From assembly GCA_011050085.1 (NCBI GenBank), contig DRGL01000060.1, positions 1 through 46,524 of the forward strand: a DNA stretch of 46,524 nt. Reading direction: 5' to 3'. Every line of letters starts with the position of its first letter. Position 1 is the stretch's first letter. Below, in pieces: positions 34,637-43,496 of the stretch. The stretch comes from Pricia antarctica. GTDB lineage: Bacteria > Bacteroidota > Bacteroidia > Flavobacteriales > Flavobacteriaceae. The notes below the pieces were generated by a model. The model saw only the letters and a program-made list of their open reading frames with translations. It had not been told where the DNA came from and did not search any database. The position numbers were made by a program, and so were the translations under genes.

Positions 34637-35542
34637 ATGGAACCTTATAAATTCAAGACGATTAGCGAATATCATCAATTTAGAGGTTTGCCCAAACCTG
34701 AACACCCATTGGTCAGCGTTATAAATTTTGAGTCCATCACTCAAATCAGGGATGATGAGCCCCAAAGCATCGTACAGGATTTTTATGCCATTGCATTAAA
34801 GAAGCATATTAATTGTAAAATGAACTATGGGCAGCAGGAATATGATTTTGATGAGGGAACAATGTTTTTTGTTTCGCCAAGCCAAGTTTATTCTATACAA
34901 ACTGATTCAGAATTAACACATAAGGGGTGGCTGTTACTGATCCACCCCGATTTTTTCTGGAATACTTCCTTAACAAGGACCATAAAGCAATATGAATATT
35001 TTAGCTATTCAGTAAATGAAGCCCTGTATCTATCCGAAAAAGAGGAAATGACCATTACGTCGGTTCTAAGGAATATCGAGCAGGAGTATCATTCAAATAA
35101 TGACAAATTTAGCCAGTCAGTTATCATTGCCCAATTGGAGCTACTCCTCAGTTATGCCGATCGATTTTATCTTCGTCAGTTCATTACAAGAAATATCACG
35201 AACCATAAAATTGTTACACGACTGGAAGAACTGTTAAAAGAGCATTTTGATAGTCCCGATGTAATGGAGAATGGATTACCGACCGTTCACGACATCGCAC
35301 AATCGTTACATGTATCGCCAAACTATTTAAGCGGCTTACTAAAAGTGGTTACGGGACTAAGCACCCAGCAACACATACACGAAAAATTAATGGAAAAAGC
35401 AAAGGAAAAACTATCAGTAACCAATTTGTCGGTAAGTGAAATTGCTTACCAGTTAGGTTTTGAACATTCGCAATCGTTCAGTAAATTATTTAAGGCGAAA
35501 ACAAACTTTTCCCCGTTACAATTTAGACAATCGTTTAATTGA
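34637..35542 (+). CDS. AraC family transcriptional regulator (paralogue of the 30.7-kb gene)
   Basis: A 301-residue regulator. It opens TISEYHQFRGLPKPEHPLVS, clearly paralogous to the AraC protein at 30720-31646, and has the same cupin-like N-terminal features (YDFDEGTMFFVSPSQ). The C-terminal tandem helix-turn-helix shows VHDIAQSLHVSPNYLSGLLK and SVSEIAYQLGFEHSQSFSKL, ending FSPLQFRQSF. It follows the NmrA/NTF2 genes by 170 bases in the same direction. I infer that the two paralogues control the two divergent oxidoreductase units between them. Confidence 0.9.
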   Translation: MEPYKFKTISEYHQFRGLPKPEHPLVSVINFESITQIRDDEPQSIVQDFYAIALKKHINCKMNYGQQEYDFDEGTMFFVSPSQVYSIQTDSELTHKGWLLLIHPDFFWNTSLTRTIKQYEYFSYSVNEALYLSEKEEMTITSVLRNIEQEYHSNNDKFSQSVIIAQLELLLSYADRFYLRQFITRNITNHKIVTRLEELLKEHFDSPDVMENGLPTVHDIAQSLHVSPNYLSGLLKVVTGLSTQQHIHEKLMEKAKEKLSVTNLSVSEIAYQLGFEHSQSFSKLFKAKTNFSPLQFRQSFN

Positions 35543-35896
35543 AAAATGACGCACAGACAAAAACCACTATTGCTGATAATGCTAACCTTTTCACAACCAA
35601 TGAATCCGACAAGGAATGAATTTATAATTGCCTACTTAAGGCGGTTTTTATGTGTTCAATCAGAAACAGAACAGGAATTTTGGATGCTTTGTGGAAGGAG
35701 CTAGGAAATAATTGAATGTAGCTTTTCACCTAGCCAGCAATTTTAGATGTGATTTTGTTTCATCCAACTAGGGCTTTAGCAAACTTGAAAGGTTGTCTGC
35801 TCTAGTTTGTATGAACAAACTTATTTTCAAATTGATTTGAGGGAAATACCAGAAAATATCAAAAAAAGTCCATATTTAAATTCTAAGCTTATCTAA
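35543..35896. other. Intergenic region with a possible Crp/Fnr N-terminal scrap
   Basis: From an ATG at 35600 a 34-codon frame reads MNPTRNEFIIAYLRRFLCVQ and then SETEQEFWMLC before a TAG. It faintly resembles the first helix of small Crp/Fnr proteins, but that is too short to call. Otherwise the stretch is non-coding. Confidence 0.25.
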
Positions 35897-36994
35897 TTAA
35901 GAATCTTTTGACTTTAACGTAAATAATTCAAATTGCCGATCTTTACCCTTAAGTGTATTTATTCCTACGGATTCAAGGCTATAATAATCGTTAAGTTCAA
36001 GTTGATTGACAAGTACGCTAGACACTAGAATATCCACATCGAATTGATTACAAAGGCCTTCAATCCTTGCAGTTGCATTAAGTACATCACCGGTAAAAAT
36101 AATCTCTTTTTTTAAAACTCCAATCTCACCAGCAGTAACTTTTCCACAATGTAGTCCTGCCTTAAATTGCGGGGCCAGTCCATATTTTTCTTTATAGTCC
36201 GCTGATTTTTTCGTTATCGCTTCTTTCATCGCAAAAAAGCACTTGATACAAGTATTGTCTTTCAGCCCCTTTTCTATCTTCCAAGATATAATCATTTCAT
36301 CCCCGGCATATTGATATATTAGACCGGAATAATCTAAAACAGGACCGCTTAGATCTGAAAAATATTGCTGGAGCATCTGGAAATATCTAATATGCCCGAG
36401 CCTTTCCGCAATTTGAGTGGATGATTTCATATCCAAAAACATAAATATGCGCTCCTCTTCTACTGGACGGTAATATTTTCCGACGAAAAAATTTCTCAGC
36501 AAATTTGTTCCCATACTTTCTCTAACCTCTGTGAAGAATTGTGATATAAGAATAATACTTGCCATATAAGTCAAGATCCCTATAAAGGAGTAGTCCGTGA
36601 AAAAAGACCATATACCCGACCAAAAATTTTTTTTGAATAAAGCTGACCACATGCTAACAGTGCTTGTAAGAAAGATTATGATTAGTAAGAATATAATTAA
36701 TAACAAATAAATAGATGATTTATATATAATCTTCTTAGTAAAGCTATTTTTGATGAACCAATGATGAAAATACAATGTTTCCAGTACACCGATAATCGTA
36801 CCACAAGTAGTAGCCAGGAACGGTATTACTATAAGATTTCGCAAGAAAATATACTCGTTACCCGATGAAGGATAAAAATGAAGATTACCTAATAGCCCCC
36901 GTTCAAGAATAATATAAATCAAACTAGCTACCAGCCATATAACTGCATAGGGTAAAATGCGTGAAATATCTCTTTTGAATTTGGGTGTAATCAT
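35897..36994 (-). CDS. Membrane-bound class III adenylate/guanylate cyclase
   Basis: A 365-residue protein. The ATG at 36994 is chosen over an in-frame TTG at 37018. Four hydrophobic segments fill about residues 10-170 (LPYAVIWLVASLIYIILE, SSIYLLLIIFLLIIIFL), followed by a cyclase catalytic domain from about 190. Key residues are visible: metal Asp in FMFLDMKSSTQ, second metal Asp in YQYAGDEMIISW, the glycine-containing AGLHCGKVTAGEIG, and transition-state residues in TGDVLNATARIEGLC (Asn and Arg). It should make cAMP or cGMP; the Lys/Asp purine-selecting pair was not resolved. The gene stands alone, and the only Crp/Fnr gene in the window is 36 kb away. Confidence 0.9.
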   Translation of the reverse strand: MITPKFKRDISRILPYAVIWLVASLIYIILERGLLGNLHFYPSSGNEYIFLRNLIVIPFLATTCGTIIGVLETLYFHHWFIKNSFTKKIIYKSSIYLLLIIFLLIIIFLTSTVSMWSALFKKNFWSGIWSFFTDYSFIGILTYMASIILISQFFTEVRESMGTNLLRNFFVGKYYRPVEEERIFMFLDMKSSTQIAERLGHIRYFQMLQQYFSDLSGPVLDYSGLIYQYAGDEMIISWKIEKGLKDNTCIKCFFAMKEAITKKSADYKEKYGLAPQFKAGLHCGKVTAGEIGVLKKEIIFTGDVLNATARIEGLCNQFDVDILVSSVLVNQLELNDYYSLESVGINTLKGKDRQFELFTLKSKDS

Positions 36995-37018
36995 CAGAAC
37001 TGAAATGGTAAATCCCAA

Positions 37019-37975
37019 CTAAGGTATTCATTCAAGGTCTATTAATGATAACCTGTGTTCTAAATAAACAATTCGAGCTTTTATCTAGGGAATATGGCTG
37101 ATAAAATTCAACTCCTTACCTGTTGTGAAGCGGATTGAAAGCAAAACCCCGAATCTGTTTCAACCCAGGGCTATTCAAAATCTATCCTATGATGAGTTTA
37201 TTCTTTGGACGTTAAAAGAAGATTGCGCAGTTAATATTAGGATTACCTATAACTGAAGCATATGAAAGTGTTACCGTGGTAGCAAACCGATGTTTAGCCG
37301 AATAGAAAGCATTTTTTTAATGGATTTCGCAAGCTTTCGTCATCAATTTCAAATAACTTTTCATCTTTTGTTTTTTGAAGACAGGATGTAATCTGCCGTT
37401 AGAATCAGATTACATTACATTGATTTATTTTTCGAAAATGACCTTGCTTTTGCACTAGCGAAATCGTAATTATGTCATTAATTTTTTTACTTTTCGTATG
37501 GAACTAGTAGCATCCATTGATACCAAAAACAATTTGCTCGGCCAATAATTGCTTTAAGTCTATATAAGTTAGATTCGTACAGCAGGAAAACTGTAATACG
37601 TTCCTTAGCTTTTGGTAACTGCTTTGTAAAGTAGTATCCTCAATCGGTTCCAGATCATGTTTAGTCAAATAGCTCCATCTGCACTTCTGGAATTTAAGCT
37701 TTAACTTATGAAACAACTTCTTTATTAGCCATTTCAATTTTAAGGCGAGTAGTTATGCCTGGTATACGTTACTTGAATTAAACAGAATTTGTTCGCAATG
37801 ACGATTTTGGATAGCCATGAATGTTTCGCAAACTACAACAACTTATATACCGATCGATTAAATCGACCCTACATATTTTGGCAATTATTTAGAGGAATTT
37901 ATATTATTTATTGAAAAGAGTAGCACTGTCAACCAATCAATTAAAAGTATTTTGCTGCTATATGAATAATTGTTT
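37019..37975. other. Long non-coding stretch
   Basis: Nearly 1 kb without a recognisable gene. A plus-strand frame near 37240-37305 reads LPITEAYESVTVVANRCLAE before a TAG, and a minus-strand frame near 37504-37737 is open for 77 codons. Neither matches a family I know, and the composition suggests debris. Confidence 0.35.
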
Positions 37976-38033
37976 GTCGGGATAATGGATGAACCGATTT
38001 CCCACAATATTCTAATCTTCAAATCATTAGCCG
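37976..38033 (-). pseudogene. tRNA 3'-end-like relic, copy 2
   Basis: On the minus strand this ends AATCGGTTCATCCATTATCC followed by CGAC, close to a tRNA T-arm (GGTTC retained) and acceptor end. It shares GTCGGG and a downstream segment (CACAATATTCTAATCTTCAA and onward) with the copies at 25175 and 38888; 23 of 30 bases match copy 3 in that segment. It has the same orientation as the other two. No 5' half of a tRNA is present. Confidence 0.4.
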
Positions 38034-38850
38034 ATGGAAAACCTTCTCAAGAGTTGCACTCAATTCAATGACTTGCTATTTAGTATCAACCGAGCTTGAT
38101 GGCCTGTTCAAGTATATATTGATGCATGGTGCCCTTTATAAAACGTGTACAATAAAATGACAATGGTATACAAGCCCAGTTCCGTTTAACCTTTTCAAAA
38201 AAACTCAGGTAGTATTTTAATCAAAGGTACTTTGTATACACTTGGGCCAGAGGCAAGACTTTGGACAGTTACGAAAATTTATTAGGTTCAACTTTGGTCG
38301 GGCCAAATCAATAAAGGAGGATGTAATCGTGAAATGGCCGTTGCTTAAGATATACTTTTAACTTCTGCCCTTGCCGACACTCTCAACAGTATAAATTATA
38401 GGTGGCTATGGTAAGTTTCTGTTTTTATTAATAAGAACTTGGACTTCTTTTCATTTAGTTTCCAAGAAGGCGATATAATCGCTTTTGAAAGCTGCCTTCC
38501 CCCACTCCTATTTGGTGACATTTTTCTTTTACCTTTGTTGTATAACAACCCATAATAATTGATGTTTCGCTTATTCATTCAGGTAAAATTAAAATCAATA
38601 CAAAATGGAAAATTTTCGTAAAGTATCTTCTCACCCAGCCTTTCCATTGGCTGTAAATTCTACAAAAACACTTTCGTAGAAAATTTAATCTTAAAGTATT
38701 CTTTCTAACCGATTTTGCCAAAACGATCTCAATTTTCGAAAGGCAATCTGGTCTTAATTCCTAAACCAATTATTATTATTTTCCTTTTGCATATTTTCAA
38801 AGAGGAAGGATTTTATCATACTGCTTTCATGAAGAACCAAGTGAAAAACA
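38034..38850. other. Non-coding stretch between two tRNA-like relics
   Basis: Frames are closed throughout and no family was recognised. The stretch is bounded on both sides by tRNA-3'-end-like relics in the same orientation, as could result from serial insertions at one tRNA site. Confidence 0.3.
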
Positions 38851-38874
38851 AAAGGCTCCCGATTTCTCGGAAGC
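38851..38874 (-). terminator. Minus-strand terminator hairpin behind a tRNA-like relic
   Basis: AGGCTCCCGA (38853-38862) and TCGGAAGCC (38867-38875) form a stem with one C/A mismatch. Read on the minus strand, the T-rich TTTTGTTTTT follows. It stands just past the tRNA-like 3' end at 38888, where a tRNA terminator would be. Confidence 0.55.
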
Positions 38875-38887
38875 CCTGTGTTTATTG

Positions 38888-38986
38888 GTCGGGATGACAG
38901 GACTAGCCTGCGTCACCTCAATGTTTTAATTATCAAACAATTAGCCATCAATAATGGAATAAGGTAACCGAATAGGTAACCCTCGC
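38888..38986 (-). pseudogene. tRNA 3'-end-like relic, copy 3 (possible attachment-site remnant)
   Basis: On the minus strand this ends GCAGGCTAGTCCTGTCATCC followed by CGACCA. It differs from a flavobacterial tRNA-Pro type 3' end (GCAGGTTCGAATCCTGTCAT then CCCGAC) only by a short deletion in the T loop. No acceptor-pairing 5' half is present. The far end holds GGTTACC, TATTC, GGTTACC, a doubled element also partly kept in the copy at 25175. The 99-base gap-free match to that copy suggests a common origin, possibly an integrase target. Confidence 0.5.
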
Positions 38987-39298
38987 TATAATCTAATTCG
39001 TAGATTTAAAGGTAAGATATTATTTAGCGCAATCTCAGTCAATAGCTATTAAATTATATCCTTTTCTTGACGGAATTAATTTTCGAGTATAGTTTCTTTT
39101 TATCAGAAATTTAAAATTAATATAAATAATTTGCCATTTGAAACCCTCTAAATAATAAGACTTCGCAATTCGAGATAATGAAGTCAATCCTCAATCTTTT
39201 TCTCAACTAAACTTCAAAGGACTACATCCCATAAAATGGTTCGGCAAGTACTCACTTATCCGTAACAGTTCAGGCAACTAATTTTTCATATATTTAAA
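38987..39298. other. Intergenic region, nothing recognised
   Basis: AT-rich sequence with stops in every frame, ending at the small membrane protein gene. No clear promoter consensus was found. Confidence 0.4.
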
Positions 39299-39523
39299 AT
39301 GAAAAACTCAGCTATGTCTTGGGTGGCGGCAACAACCCTGGTTTTAATGACCGTTACGATAATGGCCGCCATGAACTTTCCACTCAATTGGGTATTTTAT
39401 GTGACCGTATTGGGGAAAATTATGATTGTCTATATGGTCTACAAGGTATTGAAGGCCAATTACACAACCGACAAGACTTTTGCCGATTTCTATGAGGATA
39501 ATCCCTGTGGAAAATATAATTAA
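39299..39523 (+). CDS. Small two-helix membrane protein
   Basis: A 74-residue protein with two transmembrane segments (SWVAATTLVLMTVTIMAAM and WVFYVTVLGKIMIVYMVYKV) and an acidic cytoplasmic-type tail (TTDKTFADFYEDNP). The regular layout and good codon use suggest a real gene of a small conserved flavobacterial family. I know no function for it. It stands alone. Confidence 0.65.
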   Translation: MKNSAMSWVAATTLVLMTVTIMAAMNFPLNWVFYVTVLGKIMIVYMVYKVLKANYTTDKTFADFYEDNPCGKYN

Positions 39524-40422
39524 TAAAATACCATGTTTCTTTAGATATCTTTGGTTTAAAAGTTATACCCATCCCGAATTCCGGAATGACCAATGAAGGA
39601 ATTTGGATATGTAAGGCGTTACATTTACAATAGCTTCTCGGGTCTTCTTTTCTATTAGGCTATGTTGTTAATTGAGTATCGCCGGTAAATGAATATGGAG
39701 TTCATGGTCAAGACTTCTAAAGTCTTCGATAGTGAACTAAGTTCCGAAACTGTATGTATATAATGTAGAGTAGTCTTAACAATGATAGACTGGAACGATT
39801 TGGCTGAGTGCTAAAAGTCGCACGGAATGGATTTCATTATTGGACATTACGTTCTCTTTAAAAGAGAGTCTGGTGAATAAGCTACTATTTTTTTCAAAAA
39901 TACTTCGAGAAACTCAATAGAATTTAAAAAGTTTGACATTATCAATCAACTTTTTTACAAAATAATACTTCAATATAAAAATTCTATTAGATAGAATAAA
40001 GAAATTTAAGGCTTTCCGTCCATTTAAAAAAATCATAAAAAGGCTGAAAATGCTATAGTTGCAACGTCTTTGATTGCTGGCGATAATCCGCAAAAATCCC
40101 TTATACTAATTTGTTCTTTAGTAGTTTTATTGCATACACATTAGGGAATTAAATACTCTTTTAAGGTTAAACATTTATTCGCCCTTTGTTTCTAGTTTCA
40201 TGCTGTCCGGTTTAACAGAGGTATATATTATTTTAATAACAAAAAATAACAATCACAATCGTATATATAGAATCACAATATTTTACATTTTTCTCTATTA
40301 TAAAATCTTCTAATTCCTATTTCACAATTATAATAGAACTAAGTAATGTATCATTGTTGGAATTTTTTTTTCAATAGAGTTTGTACCTTATTCAATCTTC
40401 GCATAAATTTTTTAATTCATAA
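39524..40422. other. Long AT-rich non-coding stretch with a dyad
   Basis: About 900 bases without a gene. Near 39692-39740 the arms AGTTCA and TGAACT enclose a further small stem (AGACTT/AAGTCT), a possible RNA hairpin. No gene remnant was recognised. Confidence 0.35.
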
Positions 40423-40442
40423 AGAGTGATATATGTCACTCT
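40423..40442. promoter_or_regulatory. 20-bp dyad upstream of the DUF6799 gene
   Basis: AGAGTGA (40423-40429) and TCACTCT (40436-40442) are perfect 7-bp arms around TATATG, 55 bases before the DUF6799 ATG. There is no T run after it, so a protein-binding operator or a leader hairpin is likelier than a terminator. Confidence 0.4.
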
Positions 40443-40497
40443 ATCCTCTTTTTTAGGTACATACCTTTAACCTATCATAAATCTTAAACATAGGAAA

Positions 40498-41175
40498 ATG
40501 AAAAAAGCAAGTTTATTACTGGCATTTGTAGTTTTAGGAACTACGGTGCTTACCGCCCAAGATAGAGATAAGGACAGAACTCATGACCCGGAACAAGATC
40601 GTTTAATGTTGGTTGATGGGGATGTACTCCAAATTAAAGATAGAGACCAAACACAACTACAAGACCCATTGACCTTGACCGATGGTACCATCATTAATCC
40701 TAACGGTTCTTACCTGTCAAAAGATAAGGATCAATTACGTTTAAAGGAAGGTGAATTTTTGGATAACAATGGAAATAAATTCGAATCTGAATATCAATAC
40801 CGATCAGGATTGAAAAAAGAGAACAAAGGACTTACAAATTCACAGATTCAAGAACGGAACCAAAATAGGTTTCAGGTGATGTTGATCGATGGCGAGGCCT
40901 ACCGAATCAACACCCAATCGCAGGATAGATTGCAAAAACAACTGCAATTGGGGGGTGGAGTAGCTTTAAACCCTGATGGTTCCTATACCAGGGATCGTAA
41001 AAAATTACAATTAAAGGATGGGGAATGTTTGAAAATGGATGGCTCAATGCTAAAGAATACTTATCTACAGCGAAAAATGATTACCCAAAAGAACATGAAA
41101 GCGAATAGGGGAATGATGAAAACCAAGGGTCAGAAAATGCCCAAGTCACTCAAAAATAATAAAGGTAATAACTAA
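40498..41175 (+). CDS. Exported protein with two DUF6799 repeats
   Basis: A 225-residue protein with a signal peptide (KKASLLLAFVVLGTTVLTAQ). Two copies of a 60-residue unit follow. Copy one runs about 33-93 (MLVDGDVLQIKD, LTLTDGTIINPNGSY, LRLKEGEFLDNNG) and copy two about 124-183 (MLIDGEAYRIN, LQLGGGVALNPDGSY, LQLKDGECLKMDG). This alternation of DG turns with short strands is the DUF6799 pattern. The linker and C-terminal tail are rich in Lys, Asn and Gln. The protein is probably periplasmic, with unknown function. The gene ends in a strong terminator at 41261. Confidence 0.82.
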   Translation: MKKASLLLAFVVLGTTVLTAQDRDKDRTHDPEQDRLMLVDGDVLQIKDRDQTQLQDPLTLTDGTIINPNGSYLSKDKDQLRLKEGEFLDNNGNKFESEYQYRSGLKKENKGLTNSQIQERNQNRFQVMLIDGEAYRINTQSQDRLQKQLQLGGGVALNPDGSYTRDRKKLQLKDGECLKMDGSMLKNTYLQRKMITQKNMKANRGMMKTKGQKMPKSLKNNKGNN

Positions 41176-41260
41176 TCGATTTTAATTTTTAGACTGTTGA
41201 TCAATATATTTTCAGAGTATTGCAGTTAATTGCTGAACATCCCTTGAATTTTTAAATACT

Positions 41261-41316
41261 AAACCTCTTGATTGGCTTGAACGTTATATACTACGGGTAC
41301 AATTAAGAGGTTTTTT
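41261..41316 (+). terminator. Rho-independent terminator after the DUF6799 gene
   Basis: AAACCTCTTGATT (41261-41273) pairs with AATTAAGAGGTTT (41301-41313) through 13 positions with one G-T pair, followed by a T6 run. The long loop is 27 bases. It lies between the DUF6799 and barrel genes, so these are separate units. Confidence 0.75.
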
Positions 41317-41453
41317 AAATCGAGATCCTCAACCTTTATTTAATTTAAACTTTTATAGATAAAGGATTTGAAGTCCAATGGACTAGAGTCCATACAACTT
41401 TAAGGTAAGGTTTAAAATAAAGACATCGTTCCGTCAATCCCATAATTCTTAAC

Positions 41454-42353
41454 ATGAAAAACCCATCTATTCTTTATCTAATATTGTTTTTTATAGGTCC
41501 TGTTTCTTTGTTAGCTCAGAAAAATCCAAAATCCATTAAGGAAAAATCGAATACTAAAACCTCTTATGTTTTAACGGATTTGAGTTACGTAAACGATGCG
41601 GTTTTTATGGGAAGACGAGATTCTATTGCAGCCCCTTATATATTACCATCCATTGGCTATTATGATAAATCAGGATTGTTTGCAGATGCTACCCTATCCT
41701 ATCTTGTGGGTTCTGAAGAAAATCGGGTGGATCTCTTTCTAACAACCGCAGGTTATCTTTTTAACACCAATAACTGGAGTGGTGGAATTTCAGGAACTGC
41801 CTATTTTTACAATCAATCTAGCTACAATGTACAATCGGAAATTGTTGGCGATATTACGGGATTATTAAGCTATGATTTAAAAATGTTTGAGTTGACCTTA
41901 TCTGCCAGTACGTATTTCAGTAACAATAGTTCTACCGATTTTTTTGGTGGACTTCTATTAAATCATGCATTTTATAATTCAGTCCAAAACTTTAAGGTAA
42001 ACCCGTCCATTTCAATCTACGCAGGATCTCAATATTTTTACCAAGAGTATTTTAGCACCAGTAGATTAGGCAATCGTAAAGGAAAGGGTAATGGTTCTGT
42101 AACTACCGAAACATCGGAGGTTACTACAGTTGAAATTGCGGAAGCTTCTAAATTTAAAATTCTAAATGTGGCTTTGAGCCTGCCATTGCAATATCAATAC
42201 GGATCATTCATATATTCTGCTACTCCAGTATTGGCAATTCCACAAACCAGTGCAACTATTACTACTAGTGAAGGCGTGCTATCCGAAGATCTAAAAAGTG
42301 CGTTCTATTTTTCCGTTGGGATAAGCTATTGGTTCTATACCCAAAATAAATAA
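41454..42353 (+). CDS. Probable outer-membrane beta-barrel protein
   Basis: A 299-residue exported protein. A signal peptide (LYLILFFIGPVSLLAQ) is followed by alternating amphipathic strands rich in Tyr, Phe, Ser and Gly (DATLSYLVGSEENRVDLFLT, GGISGTAYFYNQSSYN, LSASTYFSNNSSTDFFGG). It ends in an aromatic strand (FYFSVGISYWFYTQNK), as in outer-membrane barrels. No family name can be given. It follows the DUF6799 gene but lies beyond a strong terminator. Confidence 0.65.
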   Translation: MKNPSILYLILFFIGPVSLLAQKNPKSIKEKSNTKTSYVLTDLSYVNDAVFMGRRDSIAAPYILPSIGYYDKSGLFADATLSYLVGSEENRVDLFLTTAGYLFNTNNWSGGISGTAYFYNQSSYNVQSEIVGDITGLLSYDLKMFELTLSASTYFSNNSSTDFFGGLLLNHAFYNSVQNFKVNPSISIYAGSQYFYQEYFSTSRLGNRKGKGNGSVTTETSEVTTVEIAEASKFKILNVALSLPLQYQYGSFIYSATPVLAIPQTSATITTSEGVLSEDLKSAFYFSVGISYWFYTQNK

Positions 42354-42969
42354 TAGCTCTACTATTTTAAATTAATTTTCCGTTTTATTGGTTTTCGCTA
42401 ACTCCTACATATATCACTGTCTAGTTTTAAATTGATAAGTCCCATTCCTCCCATTTAGCACTATTTTTTTAAGGAAGGCTACAGAATACCCGATTGTGGC
42501 TTAATTGTTCCAGAATCTCAAATGGTGAAATCTAGAATTTAAACTTATACAACTTCGGCTATAGTCTTAATCAGATATTATTTTGAGAAGTGCTGACCGA
42601 TGGACGATTGAACTTCCACAAACGTACCATCAACAAAAAAGACAAGGAGTTTATTAATGACTTTAAAATTGACTACAAAAGCAAGTTTAAGGTTAAGAAC
42701 GATGAAGTTTTTTATTGCTGATGCACCAATTCATAATTCGTACTATGCAAGTAAGAAGTCTTTAGAAGCAGAATTTTACATAGAAGTATGTTCTGATGAA
42801 CTGCACGTTTCCCAATCGTAATCTGAGTTTTATATGGTTAATTAGCAAATAAAAAATATGATTAATAAATCGCAAATATATCATTTGAGTCCACTATTAT
42901 TTTTTTCAAAATATAAAGCTGACCTGATACAAGAAATATTTTGTTCCTAAACCTTCGTCTAAAATATCA
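42354..42969. other. Intergenic region with an unassigned coding-like remnant
   Basis: Near 42590-42720 one plus-strand frame is open for 42 codons and reads VLTDGRLNFHKRTINKKDKE, then FINDFKIDYKSKF. A second frame continues APIHNSYYASKKSLEAEFYI. These look like pieces of one decayed gene of unknown family. The lost start of the peroxiredoxin pseudogene should also fall in the right-hand part. Confidence 0.35.
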
Positions 42970-43496
42970 TTTTAATAAGCAGCTTTTCACGTTTGCAGAA
43001 CGGGAGCCTGAATTTTCTGCTTTAAACTGTCAGTTGGCTGGCTTGTCCATTGATGGTCATTACAGTCATATTACTTGGTTAAGGACCATTACAAACAAAA
43101 TTACATTTAAAGGTATGAAAAACATGGAAGTCAAATTTCCATTAATAGAGGACATATCTATCGTAATTGCTGAAAAAATACGGAATGATACAGTCTGGCG
43201 AAAGTTCTACTAAAGAATAAAGGTCTTTGTTTTTAATAGACCCTAAAGATATTGTTAGAGCACTCATTTATTATCCGCTTTCAACGGTTATAAATTTTGA
43301 TGAATTAAAAAGAGCGCTAATAGCTATGCAAAAGGCCGATGCGTTTAATATTGCTCCACCTGCAGATTGGCAACCATGGGACGACGTCATCATTCCTCCA
43401 GCTGGTTCCTGCGGTGTTGTCAAAGATAGAATGGAAGCCGAGGAAGATGGAATTACCTGTTACGAAGGATCTTCTGCACCAAACCCCTTGCCATAG
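42970..43496 (+). pseudogene. Peroxiredoxin (Prx6-type) pseudogene lacking the catalytic Cys
   Basis: The first frame reads LFTFAEREPEFSALNCQLAG, SIDGHYSHITWLRTI and FKGMKNMEVKFPLIEDI, a typical Prx6/AhpC-type peroxiredoxin. An extra A in the run at 43173-43178 shifts the frame to EKYGMIQSGESSTKE, followed by a nonsense TAA (43218-43220). It then continues LIDPKDIVRALIYYPLS, ADWQPWDDVIIPPAGSCGV and KDRMEAEEDGITCYE. Near the end another shift is needed to recover the usual FFCTKPL tail. The N-terminal third with the peroxidatic Cys (PVCTSE) is gone. Intact members detoxify peroxides. Confidence 0.8.

Noticed and set aside
36995-37018. TTG start of the cyclase gene
   Set aside because: The downstream ATG at 36994 gives the N-terminus expected for the family; the extra eight residues add nothing conserved.
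38396-38897. Short open frames of 60 codons on both strands
   Set aside because: They overlap the tRNA-like relic and terminator region, and their composition is unlike real proteins.
25175-38986. Calling the three tRNA-like segments functional tRNA genes
   Set aside because: None has a 5' half that can pair with the acceptor end, and the T loops are shortened or altered.
37976-38986. CRISPR array, because several related segments recur
   Set aside because: Only three degenerate copies exist at irregular distances, with no short identical repeats and no cas genes.
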